Assembly (NCBI GenBank): GCA_959347315.1
Contig: OY365812.1
Span: 2,296,382-2,360,381 of the forward strand
From: Bimastos eiseni
Lineage: Eukaryota; Annelida; Clitellata; Crassiclitellata; Lumbricidae
DNA: 64,000 nucleotides
Direction: 5' to 3'
In this document: positions 1 through 9,476 of the stretch, one piece after another
Numbering within the stretch: position 1 is the first letter of the stretch
Layout of the letters: each line of letters starts with the position of its first letter
Made by a program: the position numbers and the translations under genes
Notes under the pieces: model-generated
What the model saw: only the letters and a program-made list of their open reading frames with translations
What the model was told of the DNA's origin: nothing
The model's database searches: none

Positions 1-1850
1 CTCCCTCAGTGTATATGAAAAAACAATCACTGATTGGCTGACACGTTGGGGCTTCACATCCCTTCCATATAAGTTCCAGGTGTTGTGGGTTCATATACCT
101 GGAATGACCTTTCTCCATAATTAGGGAACAAACTAATGACTGACTTTTCTTCATCGGCTTCTCGCTCTATAAAGACGCTTCTTTCTTCCGTAGTTTCTGT
201 TCTGAGAGCGCCTCCGAATAGTTATTCTTTGAGAGGCGTTACATAAATCCCAAGGATACGATACAATAGGTGGTACCAAATGAGTGCAAATGGTCCCTTT
301 AGTTCCCCTGGGAGCCACCGTAGTCAATAGATGCGGGCTTGACGGCAGCGACAATTTTACGACGGCTTCAAAGCAAGCGCCGCTGATTCGAGCGAATTTG
401 CAGGAGAAGCCGCCAGGAGGCGTTGCGTGTTGACTCACTGAGTCAGCCTTCATGTTATTCGCTGACAACAGGAAAGGCGCCGCTTGTAGAGGTGGGGGTA
501 CCAAGCGAAGGGCCCAGGGTTCCTGGTATACGGTGCCTAGACTTGGGAGGTGGTTGCGACGACTTTGTCGTGGAGTGAGGCGGTTCCGATTAGTGAAAAC
601 AGTAGCGAGATTAATGAATTGTGGGGTTCCAGGAGATGGGGTAGTGGGTGATTAGGAAAGTTATTGAGAAAATGATTGTTGTGTTGCCACGTGTAGGTAA
701 GCGAGTGCGTGTGTGTTAATAGACAAGATTGTAAGTGAGATGGTGTTGGTTAGTAGGTAGTTTGTTATGTAAGTAACTGACGTGGTACTTATAGTATGCA
801 TGAGGGTAGATGAATCAGTGTGTAAGTAAGTAGTTAATCAAGTGAGTGGGTAAGTAGGTAAGTAAGTAGGTAGATTGGTGGGGGAGGTTTTAGTTAGTCA
901 GGATCCCGGAGTTTAACGATCGTTTTTGACAACAATGGCCGTTGCAGTCGAAAAAAATTTGCTTGGCATATAACAGCACTAGGGACCCTATGAGTAGTCA
1001 AATATATAAGCAGGCTCAGTAGGTGATTAGATGGGTGTGTAAGTGGGTTCACGATTAAAATTAAAACGGGTGCGGGTTTAAAGCATAATTATTATTGCAT
1101 GGACGCCTTGCAGTTAAATCTATTTTTGTAATAACTTGTCGCCATTCGTTCATAGCGTAACCTGTAATCATACTTCGGTTTGTCAATTAGAAATTAAACG
1201 AAGATGCCATAAATTATTATTATCTTTTCTTGGTCCAATCACTTTGAAATATTAATAAATGGCGTGAAAGACATACATTACCAGCCTTCGTGTATGTAGA
1301 ATGATGTAACGTAGATCTTCAAAAATTTCTCAGCTCTTTAACATCTGCGCTATATAACCTGAGTCATATCCACGATATCTTTACACCGGGAATAGGTTTA
1401 AAGTCATTACCAGTTGCGGCCGTTTGATTAATTATTTCTTCTAATCCTGTTCTAAGTAGGCCAGGTCTACATTAAACAGCCAAGCCTAAATATACTCACG
1501 CGCGCAAATAGGGAGACACGATTTATTGGACCCTCCAGACATTTATTAGTAACGATTAATGTCCCTGTACTGAGCCTACAAAGCGCCTAATTCGCTGGGA
1601 CTAATTGTAGTGTTTTCCGCGTACTCACGGGCCTGCTGTTGATAATGTCGTTTCGGCCAATACAGGCCTAAGATGTTACGAATAGGTCTTTGCACTGAAT
1701 GACAGATGCGTGAGATAACGTCAGGGCTGTCCACAATCGTTGTACTAAGAGTTGGACGTATGTGACAGATATACATGCCAATCGTTCAATACTCACACCT
1801 GCTCTGCGATATGGCAGGACCACCCACACAAGCTCATGGGTATATATATA
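1..1850. other. Left flank, no gene recognised
   Basis: I see no coding region with recognisable domains in this stretch. The short open frames at 151-655 lie on opposite strands over the same DNA and show no motif. From about 690 to 890 the sequence is a degenerate GTAA/GTAG-rich low-complexity tract. The remainder is AT-rich single-copy-looking DNA that is not matched by the four repeat units further right. Confidence 0.5.
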
Positions 1851-1851
1851 C

Positions 1852-1936
1852 CTACATACATACATACATATATACATACATACATACATACATACATACA
1901 TACATACATACATACATACATACATACACACATACA

Positions 1937-1966
<30 letters not shown>
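1852..1966. repeat. (TACA)n / (CATA)n microsatellite
   Basis: An almost uninterrupted tetranucleotide tract of about 115 bp, with one CACA interruption near 1927. The Tyr-Ile-His-Thr and Met-Tyr-Val-Cys repeat frames it creates on the two strands are by-products of the repeat and not genes. Confidence 0.95.
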
Positions 1967-1967
<1 letters not shown>

Positions 1968-2245
1968 GCCTACATTGCAGGAGATGCATACATGTAAGGT
2001 AGTCACGTAACCACAAACATTCAAATGTACTTTAGGCCAATACTCATAGATCAGTGTGGGAAACCTTAACTTTATGTAAACTTTCATATAATTACATTAG
2101 ACATGTATATTAGACCATTAGCAATCGATAGGGTGTTGCCTGTCAACCAACAGATCCCTTTCTCATCCTTTATTCAACTTTCACACCAACCAAAACTGCA
2201 CTCGATGATATTAATGCATCTGTGACGCTTCGCGTGCCAATGATC

Positions 2246-2467
2246 TTGAGGCACGGTGGCGAATCGGTTAGAGTGGTCTGCCCGTAACACTTAGTGTGCG
2301 CTGAGTGAGCGGGTTCGACCCCCGTCCGAAGGGTCAGTCACTGTGTTGGGACATTGAGCAAGTCCCTCGCACACGATTGCTCTGCAGTACAACTGCAACT
2401 GAGCAAAGAATGTTGGAAGAATGGCCATATAAAATTAAGAATAAATAAATAAAATTAATTAATTAAT
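2246..2467 (+). mobile_element. tRNA-derived SINE
   Basis: A polymerase III promoter layout is visible. An A-box-like TGGCGAATCGGTTAGAG lies at about 2257-2273, and a B-box-like GGGTTCGACCCCCG at about 2311-2324. A non-tRNA body follows, ending in an A/T-rich tail (AAATAAATAAATAAAATTAATT-like) at about 2437-2467. This is the usual tRNA-head SINE architecture. It is not a functional tRNA, because the expected acceptor and anticodon stems do not close. I found no second copy in the window. Confidence 0.75.
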
Positions 2468-2531
2468 TTAATTGAAGTTCTCGATAATAATCAAGTCTTA
2501 TCTACTGTTGGCTGGTATGTGTCCGGTTTGT

Positions 2532-2672
2532 GGACGGTTCATCTAACGGACGGTTCATCTAACGGACGGTTCATCTAACGGACGGTTCATCTAACGGACG
2601 GTTCATCTAACGGACAGTTCATCTAACGGACGGTTCATCTAACGGACGGTTCATCTAACGGACGGTTCATCC
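2532..2672. repeat. 16-bp minisatellite (GGACGGTTCATCTAAC)n
   Basis: About nine head-to-tail copies of GGACGGTTCATCTAAC, nearly perfect, with one G-to-A change near 2617. Related GGATGAAACGTCC words occur in the opposite orientation at about 3098-3155, so the array may be the left arm of a larger foldback element. Confidence 0.9.
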
Positions 2673-2782
2673 AAAAGACAATTTTTATTCAATTGTAAAG
2701 TGTTTTGTGTTATCGTTGTTTATTATTAATTACCGTCGAAAATAGCAGCAGACAGGGATAACGGTTCTATAAACCTCCCGCA

Positions 2783-2922
2783 AGAGGCGATCCCGGGGGT
2801 TCGAGGGGGACAAGTCCCCTCAATCTTTACAGAGAGGGAACATGTTATACGTTTGTACTCCCACATTTTCCACCCCTCTCATTGGGAGTCCCCCCACCTG
2901 TCAAACGAGATCGCCGCCTCTG
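2783..2922. mobile_element. hAT-like MITE, degenerate copy
   Basis: The ends read GAGGCGATCCCGGGG and GAGATCGCCGCCTCTG, which are inverted relative to each other. The interior words (poly-C stretch, CCACCTGTCAAACGAG) match, in reverse complement, the better preserved MITE at 58697-58969. No matching 8-bp flanks are visible here. Confidence 0.55.
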
Positions 2923-3219
2923 CTCACGCATACCGCTAATTATTACAAATATTAACAAAAATTAATATTGTGGTCTACGTAATTACTTATATATTATGTT
3001 AAGATCTTGACGATTAAAATTTAACATTAAATATTTATAAAGTTTTATTATTGTTGTTCAAACTTTCTTTTGCATTGATGACATTATTGGTAATTTGGAT
3101 GAAACGTCCTTGGATGTACAGTCCACCGAATAAATCGTCCGTGGATGAAACGTCCTAGAACCATGTGTTCACCGGAGATGCCCTCAATTCTTCTCCTTGT
3201 ACTCCAGAAGAAAAATGTG

Positions 3220-3350
3220 GGGTCTGACCAGAGACTCTGAAAATCCATGCCATATGTCAGCTGTCGACGGGAATCCGTTGGTTAATTTCACGTTGTGCGT
3301 GGGCCCACCATTGGTGACTTTGTTGGTCATGACATTTTCATGTGACACCG
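3220..3350. repeat. Dispersed repeat shared with 59230-59350
   Basis: The stretch from CAGAGACT through GTCAGCTGTCGAC to GGCCCACCATTGG aligns, with scattered mismatches, to about 59230-59350 near gene E. It is the last block of the left flank before the four-unit array starts. Its nature is unknown. Confidence 0.5.
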
Positions 3351-3352
3351 AC

Positions 3353-4428
3353 GCCGTATATACGCTAGCGCAGTATAAATCTAAACAAAGGGGCGCTATA
3401 AAAATGTTCGATTAGATTAAATTGCTTCAGCTGAACACAATTTGAAACAGAGTGTCGGGGAAAATGGCGAATGAATCTGACTAGGAAGGTAGAGAACAAA
3501 AATAAGAACAAAATAAGATTAAGATGATATTACCGATGATATTCCTGATGATATCACTGATGATATTTCTCATGATATTACCCACAAATATTTACACTGC
3601 TACTAGAGTACTCTGGATGTTAGGATACGTTAGAAAAGCGATGGCTTGGGTTAACGCCCTCTCACCTGATAACATATATGTATATAACACTATTAAGCGA
3701 CACTAAAAGACATCCCAACCGAAGCATATATTGGAATGACATTAATGAACGTCTTCCAGTTAACCACAACATTCAGAAAACAAGCGAATAAATCGCACAT
3801 ATCTTTCTGTCGCCTTGTTTGCATTTCTTTAGAAAGGACCCTTCTTGTACTTCTCTGCGAGGCTTTGAAGTCTAGTGTAAAACATCGGCGAGTACCAGTC
3901 ATAAACCCGTAAGCGATAGGCGCTATTTACTTACCGCGCGTACGTGCGCAAGACTTTTGTTTTGTATGGCGGCTAATACTAAGATCTGCTTTTCTCTGGT
4001 AATAGCCGACCTGTTAAGAGCCACCTTTGATGACAGCTACAATACCTGATCAAAGACTTGGCCGACCGACATACCGCCTCAACGATTTGATTAATTACTT
4101 TTTGCACTTTATACCTGGTGAATTATGAAGAGGATGTTTGCTGAAACGCAGTTGTTTTATGAATTAAACTTTTCTCCAATTGGGTCAAAGTTGCACAAAA
4201 TTCAAAACATGCGTGATCTTTTTTAGATATACTATATGACGAAATGTTTGGCGATTAACATGGCACGAACGATCTATGACAAGTTATTGTAGGTGTAAAA
4301 TCTGACTGTCAGCCGCTATGCAAGGCTCCAATACGTTAAACATGCAATTTAACCAAGTGCCTTACTGGTTTGATGATGATGATGATAATGATGACGATGA
4401 CGATGACGATGATGATGACGACGACGAC

Positions 4429-4479
<51 letters not shown>

Positions 4480-4640
4480 AATGATGATATTTATTTATTT
4501 AGAGAGAAAGCAATCTGATAGCGGGGAAAGTCTGCGCGACTGAATACGTACGATAATTTTTCATCATGTTAGGCATTAACACCTTTAATTAGGTTCCCTT
4601 CGCTCTTTTATAAATGTGAAGTTGACTTCAAATTTATTGG
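3353..4640. repeat. Leader block of unit 1, no gene
   Basis: This non-coding-looking block recurs at 16759-18005 and is absent from units 3 and 4. It includes a GATGATATT-type imperfect tandem array at about 3523-3590 and the GAT microsatellite at 4372-4490. I see no supported coding region in it. Confidence 0.75.
4372..4490. repeat. (GAT)n microsatellite
   Basis: A tract of about 120 bp of GAT/GAC triplets. The orthologous tract in unit 2 (17765-17848) is shorter and has become (GATGATCAT)-rich. The poly-Asp frame through it is not a gene. Confidence 0.95.
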
Positions 4641-4914
4641 GACTTTTGATTCACTAGAAATTTCCATTGTTGCTGCCTCTACCCTGTTACATCATGTGAT
4701 GCGATAGTGCCAGTCCCGATCCACGAAATCTCAGGAAGAGGGTCAAGCTAGACCATACAAACAATTTACCTCTTGTGAAGGCAATCCACTGATTGTCTAT
4801 TAATTATTATTACGTGAATGACGTTAGCCACGTTTAAACACCTCTAAATAGTTATCCTGTAAGCTATGTATAATTGTCAAATAACTACACCTCTAAATAA
4901 AACTCCTACGCTGC

Positions 4915-5140
4915 AAGAACTCTGGCAGCGCCTGTCCCAAGCCTGGAGAAAGGAGGAGGGCGACGCTGATGGTTCATGTTATCACACGAGTCGTTAGACT
5001 GAAACTAACTAATATAACTAACTACATATTATTATGAAATAATAAAATTCCTACACTGCTTGCAGTTCCTCAGCCCCAGGCCTGGACAAAGAAGGCAGGC
5101 GACGCCAATGAACCCTGTTTGCCGTGCCACGACAGTTTTA
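4915..5140 (+). mobile_element. Two LINE-type 3' tails in tandem
   Basis: Two related segments follow each other. One contains CCTGGAGAAAGGAGGAGGGC (about 4941-4960) and the other CCTGGACAAAGAAGGCAGGC (about 5081-5100). The reverse complement of this motif ends the LINE fragment at 7550, so these look like plus-oriented 3' ends of the same or a related non-LTR element. Copies occur at 18265-18490 and 44075-44300. No coding sequence remains. Confidence 0.5.
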
Positions 5141-5197
5141 ATAAACGGCAGCTAGCCCTACTGCTACCAGCTTTGGAATTTCTTAGATGAGAAATCC

Positions 5198-5263
5198 CAT
5201 TCGCCATAAAATTATGTCACAGATGATATAATATAAACATCTTTTGACATTATGGCGAATGGG
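5198..5263. repeat. Hairpin repeat ATCCCATTCGCCATAA / inverse
   Basis: ATCCCATTCGCCATAA at about 5199 and TTATGGCGAATGGGAT ending near 5263 form a 16-bp perfect stem around a loop of about 33 bp. In units 2 and 4 (18548-18625, 44356-44432) the outer bases of the right arm are changed and a following 15-25 bp is absent. It may be the remnant of a small inverted-repeat element. Confidence 0.7.
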
Positions 5264-5269
5264 ATCTGT

Positions 5270-7540
5270 ATTTATATTATAGCGATTCTGTTTAATGCCA
5301 TCGTTGCAAACTTGGTAATCATGTATTGCACAGCCAACTAATAAATGTAAGCCTACTCTCTTCGACCCGTGCAGGCTTTATAAATATTCATCGCCACAAA
5401 AAGATTATAAATAGGCCTATTTGTTACCTCGCCTATCATTTAAAAAGATAAACTAAGCCTAATTTGGACCCGAAATGCATTCTGCCTAATATTCCAGCGT
5501 TGCGTCTCATTACTGTTCAAGATTTCGATAACACTGCTACAATAAATGGAATCCACATAAACTCAATTCTCAACATCATGGTTAAAGCCAATAGGACCTA
5601 TTGGTGCCATTTAATAAAGAGCCTATGTATAACCAATGGAGTGAATAGACCAAAATCAAACACAACGCAATGTAATCGAGCATTTACATAGTGCCCATAA
5701 GAGATATCAAATCTACTCAGAGGCGCTGTCTGCGCTGGCCTAATTAATGTTAAATTTCATTGGTAGCGTGTGAAAAACATCAGTTTCCCAAACTATGCAC
5801 AGCTAGTAGATAGCTGAATAGTCATCAGTGGTGGGCCAGAGAATTGGCCATACTAACCCTTTTCGAGTCTTAATAAACCCGAACAATAAATTAGATTGAC
5901 CCATTAATAAACCAAATGAACATTAATAAACGAAAAGGAGCTATTATAAACCTTGCACTCGGCTCATCAAACGCCATCTGTAAACGGAACACGAAGGTTA
6001 TAAAAGAGCCGCCCTCTAATAAAAGCGATCTGTCAATCATGCATTGAAACGACCGATGACGGCAGAAGGTCAACTGAGTGCGCGGGCTACGTCACACAAT
6101 ACCCGGATATGATTGACAGTGAATATGATTGACAGCGCTGGTGCAGTTTTCATTTTCTCTGACACAACCAGTGAAGGCGCTATCAAAATCTGTAGCAAGG
6201 ACAGCGCGTGACGTCAGCCACCTTCTCGAATCGATGAGAAAACAGCTTTCAAACGCTCGCGATATCCGCGTCGAGATTTACGACGGGCTCCACCTATCGT
6301 CCGGTATTCAAGCGACACTCACGTTATGGTTGGCGCCATCTTGTTTTTCATTGCAACGTCTGTCATTGTTGTACACTCAGCGACATTCACACACTAGCGG
6401 CATCATATATTTATGTGTATATATATATACATACATATATATATATATATATATTGTAATTATGCTACTATTTATAAACGAGCATCGAATTGTCATTTAT
6501 AAACGCATACATGTTGCTGCTGTATATGGTGCATTAATTCACTCGCCTATTCTAATTCACCCTGCCATTTAATCACCTTTTCGTCTAAATTGCCAAGTGA
6601 ACATCTTGCCCTCGTTGACCTACGTTTTGCTTTCACAGTAGGTTTATCGCAATAGTGAGCCCAGATTCTCCAAAGACCCACTCGAGAGCCAAGCGCTGCG
6701 CACCAGCTTATTCACGAGCGCTGACAAACGTGAAGGCAGCGATGCTTTCATCCACACTTCACCCTCAATCAAACAACACTTACCAATCAAACATCCACGT
6801 GTTACCATGACAACCGGCACTGCTTGAAACGGGCATGAGTGCCCGTGCGCTGGTTTGTAGGGGGAACCACAATTTAGCGCAAAATGAAAACAGCCCGAAA
6901 TTCGATGCTCTTTCAGAAGACGGTAAAATTTTAATTAATGTTAATTCTACAATGAATGAACCGCATGAATCCCTATGGGAGCGAATTGCAAAGCTTACAT
7001 TATTCAATCTTTGATGATTAAGTTGCGGCTATGCTTCAGGTCAAAATTCTTTAATGAGCAGTCTCTGATGGATATTTGACCTGAATTAATGTCCGCCAGA
7101 ATAATCGCTAGCTGTCGAGACACTCCAGCTGAATACCATCGTGTTCCCCAATTGTATTGCATGTATATTGTCCATTGATTTTACCAATTTTAGTATTTTG
7201 ACCTATTTTAGCCTTTATAAGCACCTGATTCAATCTTATTTTTATCGTCATAGTCCTTGGGACATCTGATTAGCCAATTACGTCATGAGTTTATAGATTT
7301 TTAATTAAGAGGATGGAGGTTAAGTAACAATTACAATTGAAATAAAATGGAAAAAAATATGAATTGACAATTTTGTAACGTTTAAGGGCGAAAATTTTTG
7401 AATATTGCACAAAGTAATTGCACGAAGTACCTAACTTAAAAGTAAGATAAACTGATGACAGATCATATCTCCATCAATAAAAAGTGCCATTTGATTATAG
7501 AATTAGGGGTTTCAGTTAAAAACACTGTTTGATAACACAT
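5270..7540. other. Intergenic part of unit 1, no gene
   Basis: I see no supported gene here. The stretch contains a short (TA)n tract at 6417-6455, which is expanded to about 350 bp in units 2 and 4. Segment 6155-6400 is missing from units 2 and 4. Short open frames at 5464-5691 and 6780-7007 have relatives in other units but carry no domain, and their conservation is explained by the recent duplication. Confidence 0.6.
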
Positions 7541-7544
7541 ATCA

Positions 7545-8015
7545 TTAGCGTCGTCCTCCTTGATCCAGGCATGGGACTGGCACTGCCAGAGTACAAGCAC
7601 TGCGGAGTTTTGAATAATAAACAGCGTTTTACGCCACTTTAAAGAATGGGAATTTCCTTTATATTATTAAGTAAAATTAAATCTTTCCGCTGGTGTATAC
7701 ACAACATAATTCACCAATAGGCTACTCATTGAGCGAATAAAACGCTTAAAAGAGTTAGCCAAATTACATTTGACCACATGTCTGTTCATTGCTGCGTGGC
7801 TAAATTCTTGAAGGTTTGTTCCACACAATTCTTCAACGTCATCTGTTCATTCCCCATGTCGTCTTCCTCTTTTATTTGTCCCATCCATTATTCCCAAAAA
7901 CCAGCATTCGAAGTTTTCTATCATATTTCTATCTGCATATATGTCCAAATAAACTTAGCTTTCTCTGGATCACTTCCTCACACACAATTCAATTGTCCTC
8001 TGCTGAGGTAATGTC
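7545..8015 (-). mobile_element. LINE relic: RT C-terminal region plus 3' tail
   Basis: Read on the minus strand, the segment encodes a decayed tail like that of endonuclease-type LINE polyproteins: a KRGRRH motif, a DDVEEL motif and an FKRFIR end. In this unit the Trp codon before DDVEEL is a stop (TGG to TGA). It is followed downstream by the 3' tail with GGCAGTGCCAGTCCCATGCC at about 7571-7590. It is present once in units 1 and 4 and twice in units 2 and 3. Confidence 0.6.
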
Positions 8016-8019
8016 TTCC

Positions 8020-9470
8020 GCAGACAGATCACTTTATTTTGTTTTATTAACTAAAAAATTATTTCTTAATATTCTGCGCGGAGCGTTTTGCCACGCTGAT
8101 TTTTCGAATTGAGCCACCGTTATATCCACATTAGGTAGTTCCCTGCTCTCCAGTGACGACGCTACGATGCTTCTATGAGCGAACGATGATACGATTTTGA
8201 CTTGTGTCGTTTAATTGCAAGGATATTTTTATTGCGCCGACGGCAAGTTCCGTAATGCGATTATGCTTGAGAAGCAGCATCCGTTTCATATGATTGGAGG
8301 CCACCTATATTCAGACATGTAAATTAACCCATGTGCACATTGTACATGTTGGCCTACTTTTCTTGCTTATTAGGCTAAAGAGCAAAAGCCATCGAATAAA
8401 ATTTCAGAGACTAATAATTTTAGCAAGAAATCCAACTAGATAAGCAAGATTTGTTAAATAAGCAGGCCCAGAAGTCTGACGAGAGCAGATGAAGAGTTTA
8501 TTTTCCAAAAACTAAAATAACTTTTTTTTCAATTGCTGACATTGTGCGAACGATACAAAAGTCATCTAGAACACTTACTTACAAACTTGATATCTGAACC
8601 ATGATAATTGCTCTAAAGCTGTTTTCGTTTTCGTCTTCAGCTTCAAAATCAGAAAGTTGTCTAAAATGTGTAACAATTGTGTCTTATCTCTGAGCGTGTT
8701 ACAAAACTGGTCTGCAAAATGAATCGCTATCATGGCGCTAACGAAACTTATAAAACAGTTACTAACTCAACACATGTACAGTATAAGCAATCACTACACA
8801 GTACTTGGTCACAACAAACACCATTGATTGACAGCTTCTTAGCGCATCGTTCACACGCGCCTGTGAATAAGCTGCATGGTTCCTGAGACTTCGCTTTTGT
8901 GGGCGCTGTAGAAATGTTGAGATTACGATTACGGCATTGGTTATGGTTAGTTTCTGTTTGACGACACTGCTTCATAACAAAGATGATAAACGCTACTTCT
9001 CTTTTTTCTACAGGCCTCGGATTGGCACTGTCAGAGAGCGAAAAGTGGCTGGGTTGAAACACTGATCAACCTTATTTCTAATTACATTTCCGGGTTCCAG
9101 ACAATCGATGCATTTTAACATTTATTTCTATGATTGCATGACTTCGAGAAGATACCATTTTGATTCCTAATACCACTGCATTGCATTTTATTTATAAATT
9201 AATATTGAGCCTCTCTCCCATGACAACCTAGTCCGTGGCGCTCTCAGCTCTCTGCGCGAAAACACGCGATGGAAATGACCGATATAAGAACAAAAGCGGA
9301 AACAGAAACATTCCGACATAAAAAATATAACAACGAATTCAAACTAAAGAACTTGACATAGCCTAATTATGTTCTTTGCAAAGCTATGTATTATGACATA
9401 TCGGTATCACTAGCAAGTGCTATTCATGTTAAAGTGACTACAAGCGCTTTTGCGACAAAGGTAATTCAGT
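8020..9470. other. Downstream region of gene A, repeats and putative 3' UTR
   Basis: A Cys-rich open frame of 104 codons on the minus strand (8748-9062) recurs in the other units but shows no domain and many replacement changes, so I do not call it a gene. Segment 8250-8790 is an older diverged paralogue of 15150-16260, sharing GGCCACCTATATTCA, AAGAGCAAA and ATCTGAACCATGATAA-like words. A minus-strand AATAAA at 9187-9192, 285 bp after the gene A stop, is a candidate polyadenylation signal. Confidence 0.55.
9187..9192 (-). terminator. Candidate poly(A) signal of gene A
   Basis: AATAAA on the minus strand, about 285 nt past the stop codon of the Kelch exon. The surrounding block CATTTTATTTATAAATT is kept in units 2, 3 and 4 (about 23230, 36987 and 48328). 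No cDNA evidence is available, so the cleavage site is unknown. Confidence 0.4.
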
Positions 9471-9476
9471 TTAGGT

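Larger units (their letters stand above)
2515..3165. mobile_element. Possible foldback DNA element
   Basis: The left arm consists of tandem GGACGGTTCATCTAAC units. The right arm at about 3098-3155 carries GGATGAAACGTCC words, which are close to the reverse complement of that unit. The interior is AT-rich and contains a degenerate hAT-like MITE at 2783-2922. I cannot identify target site duplications, so the boundaries are approximate. Confidence 0.4.

Noticed and set aside
2251..2330. Functional tRNA gene
   Set aside because: A- and B-box words are present but acceptor and anticodon arms do not pair, and a SINE body and tail follow.
2532..2672. CRISPR-like regular repeats
   Set aside because: The 16-bp units are head-to-tail without spacers and the surroundings are eukaryotic, so this is a minisatellite.
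4318..4518. Poly-Asp protein of 66 codons
   Set aside because: It is simply the GAT microsatellite; the unit 2 counterpart has lost the frame.
8748..9062. Cys-rich 104-111 codon minus-strand frame present in all four units (also 22772, 36528, 47869)
   Set aside because: No domain is recognisable, amino-acid replacements between copies are as common as silent changes, and the length differs at the end. Recent duplication explains its survival. It overlaps an older dispersed repeat.
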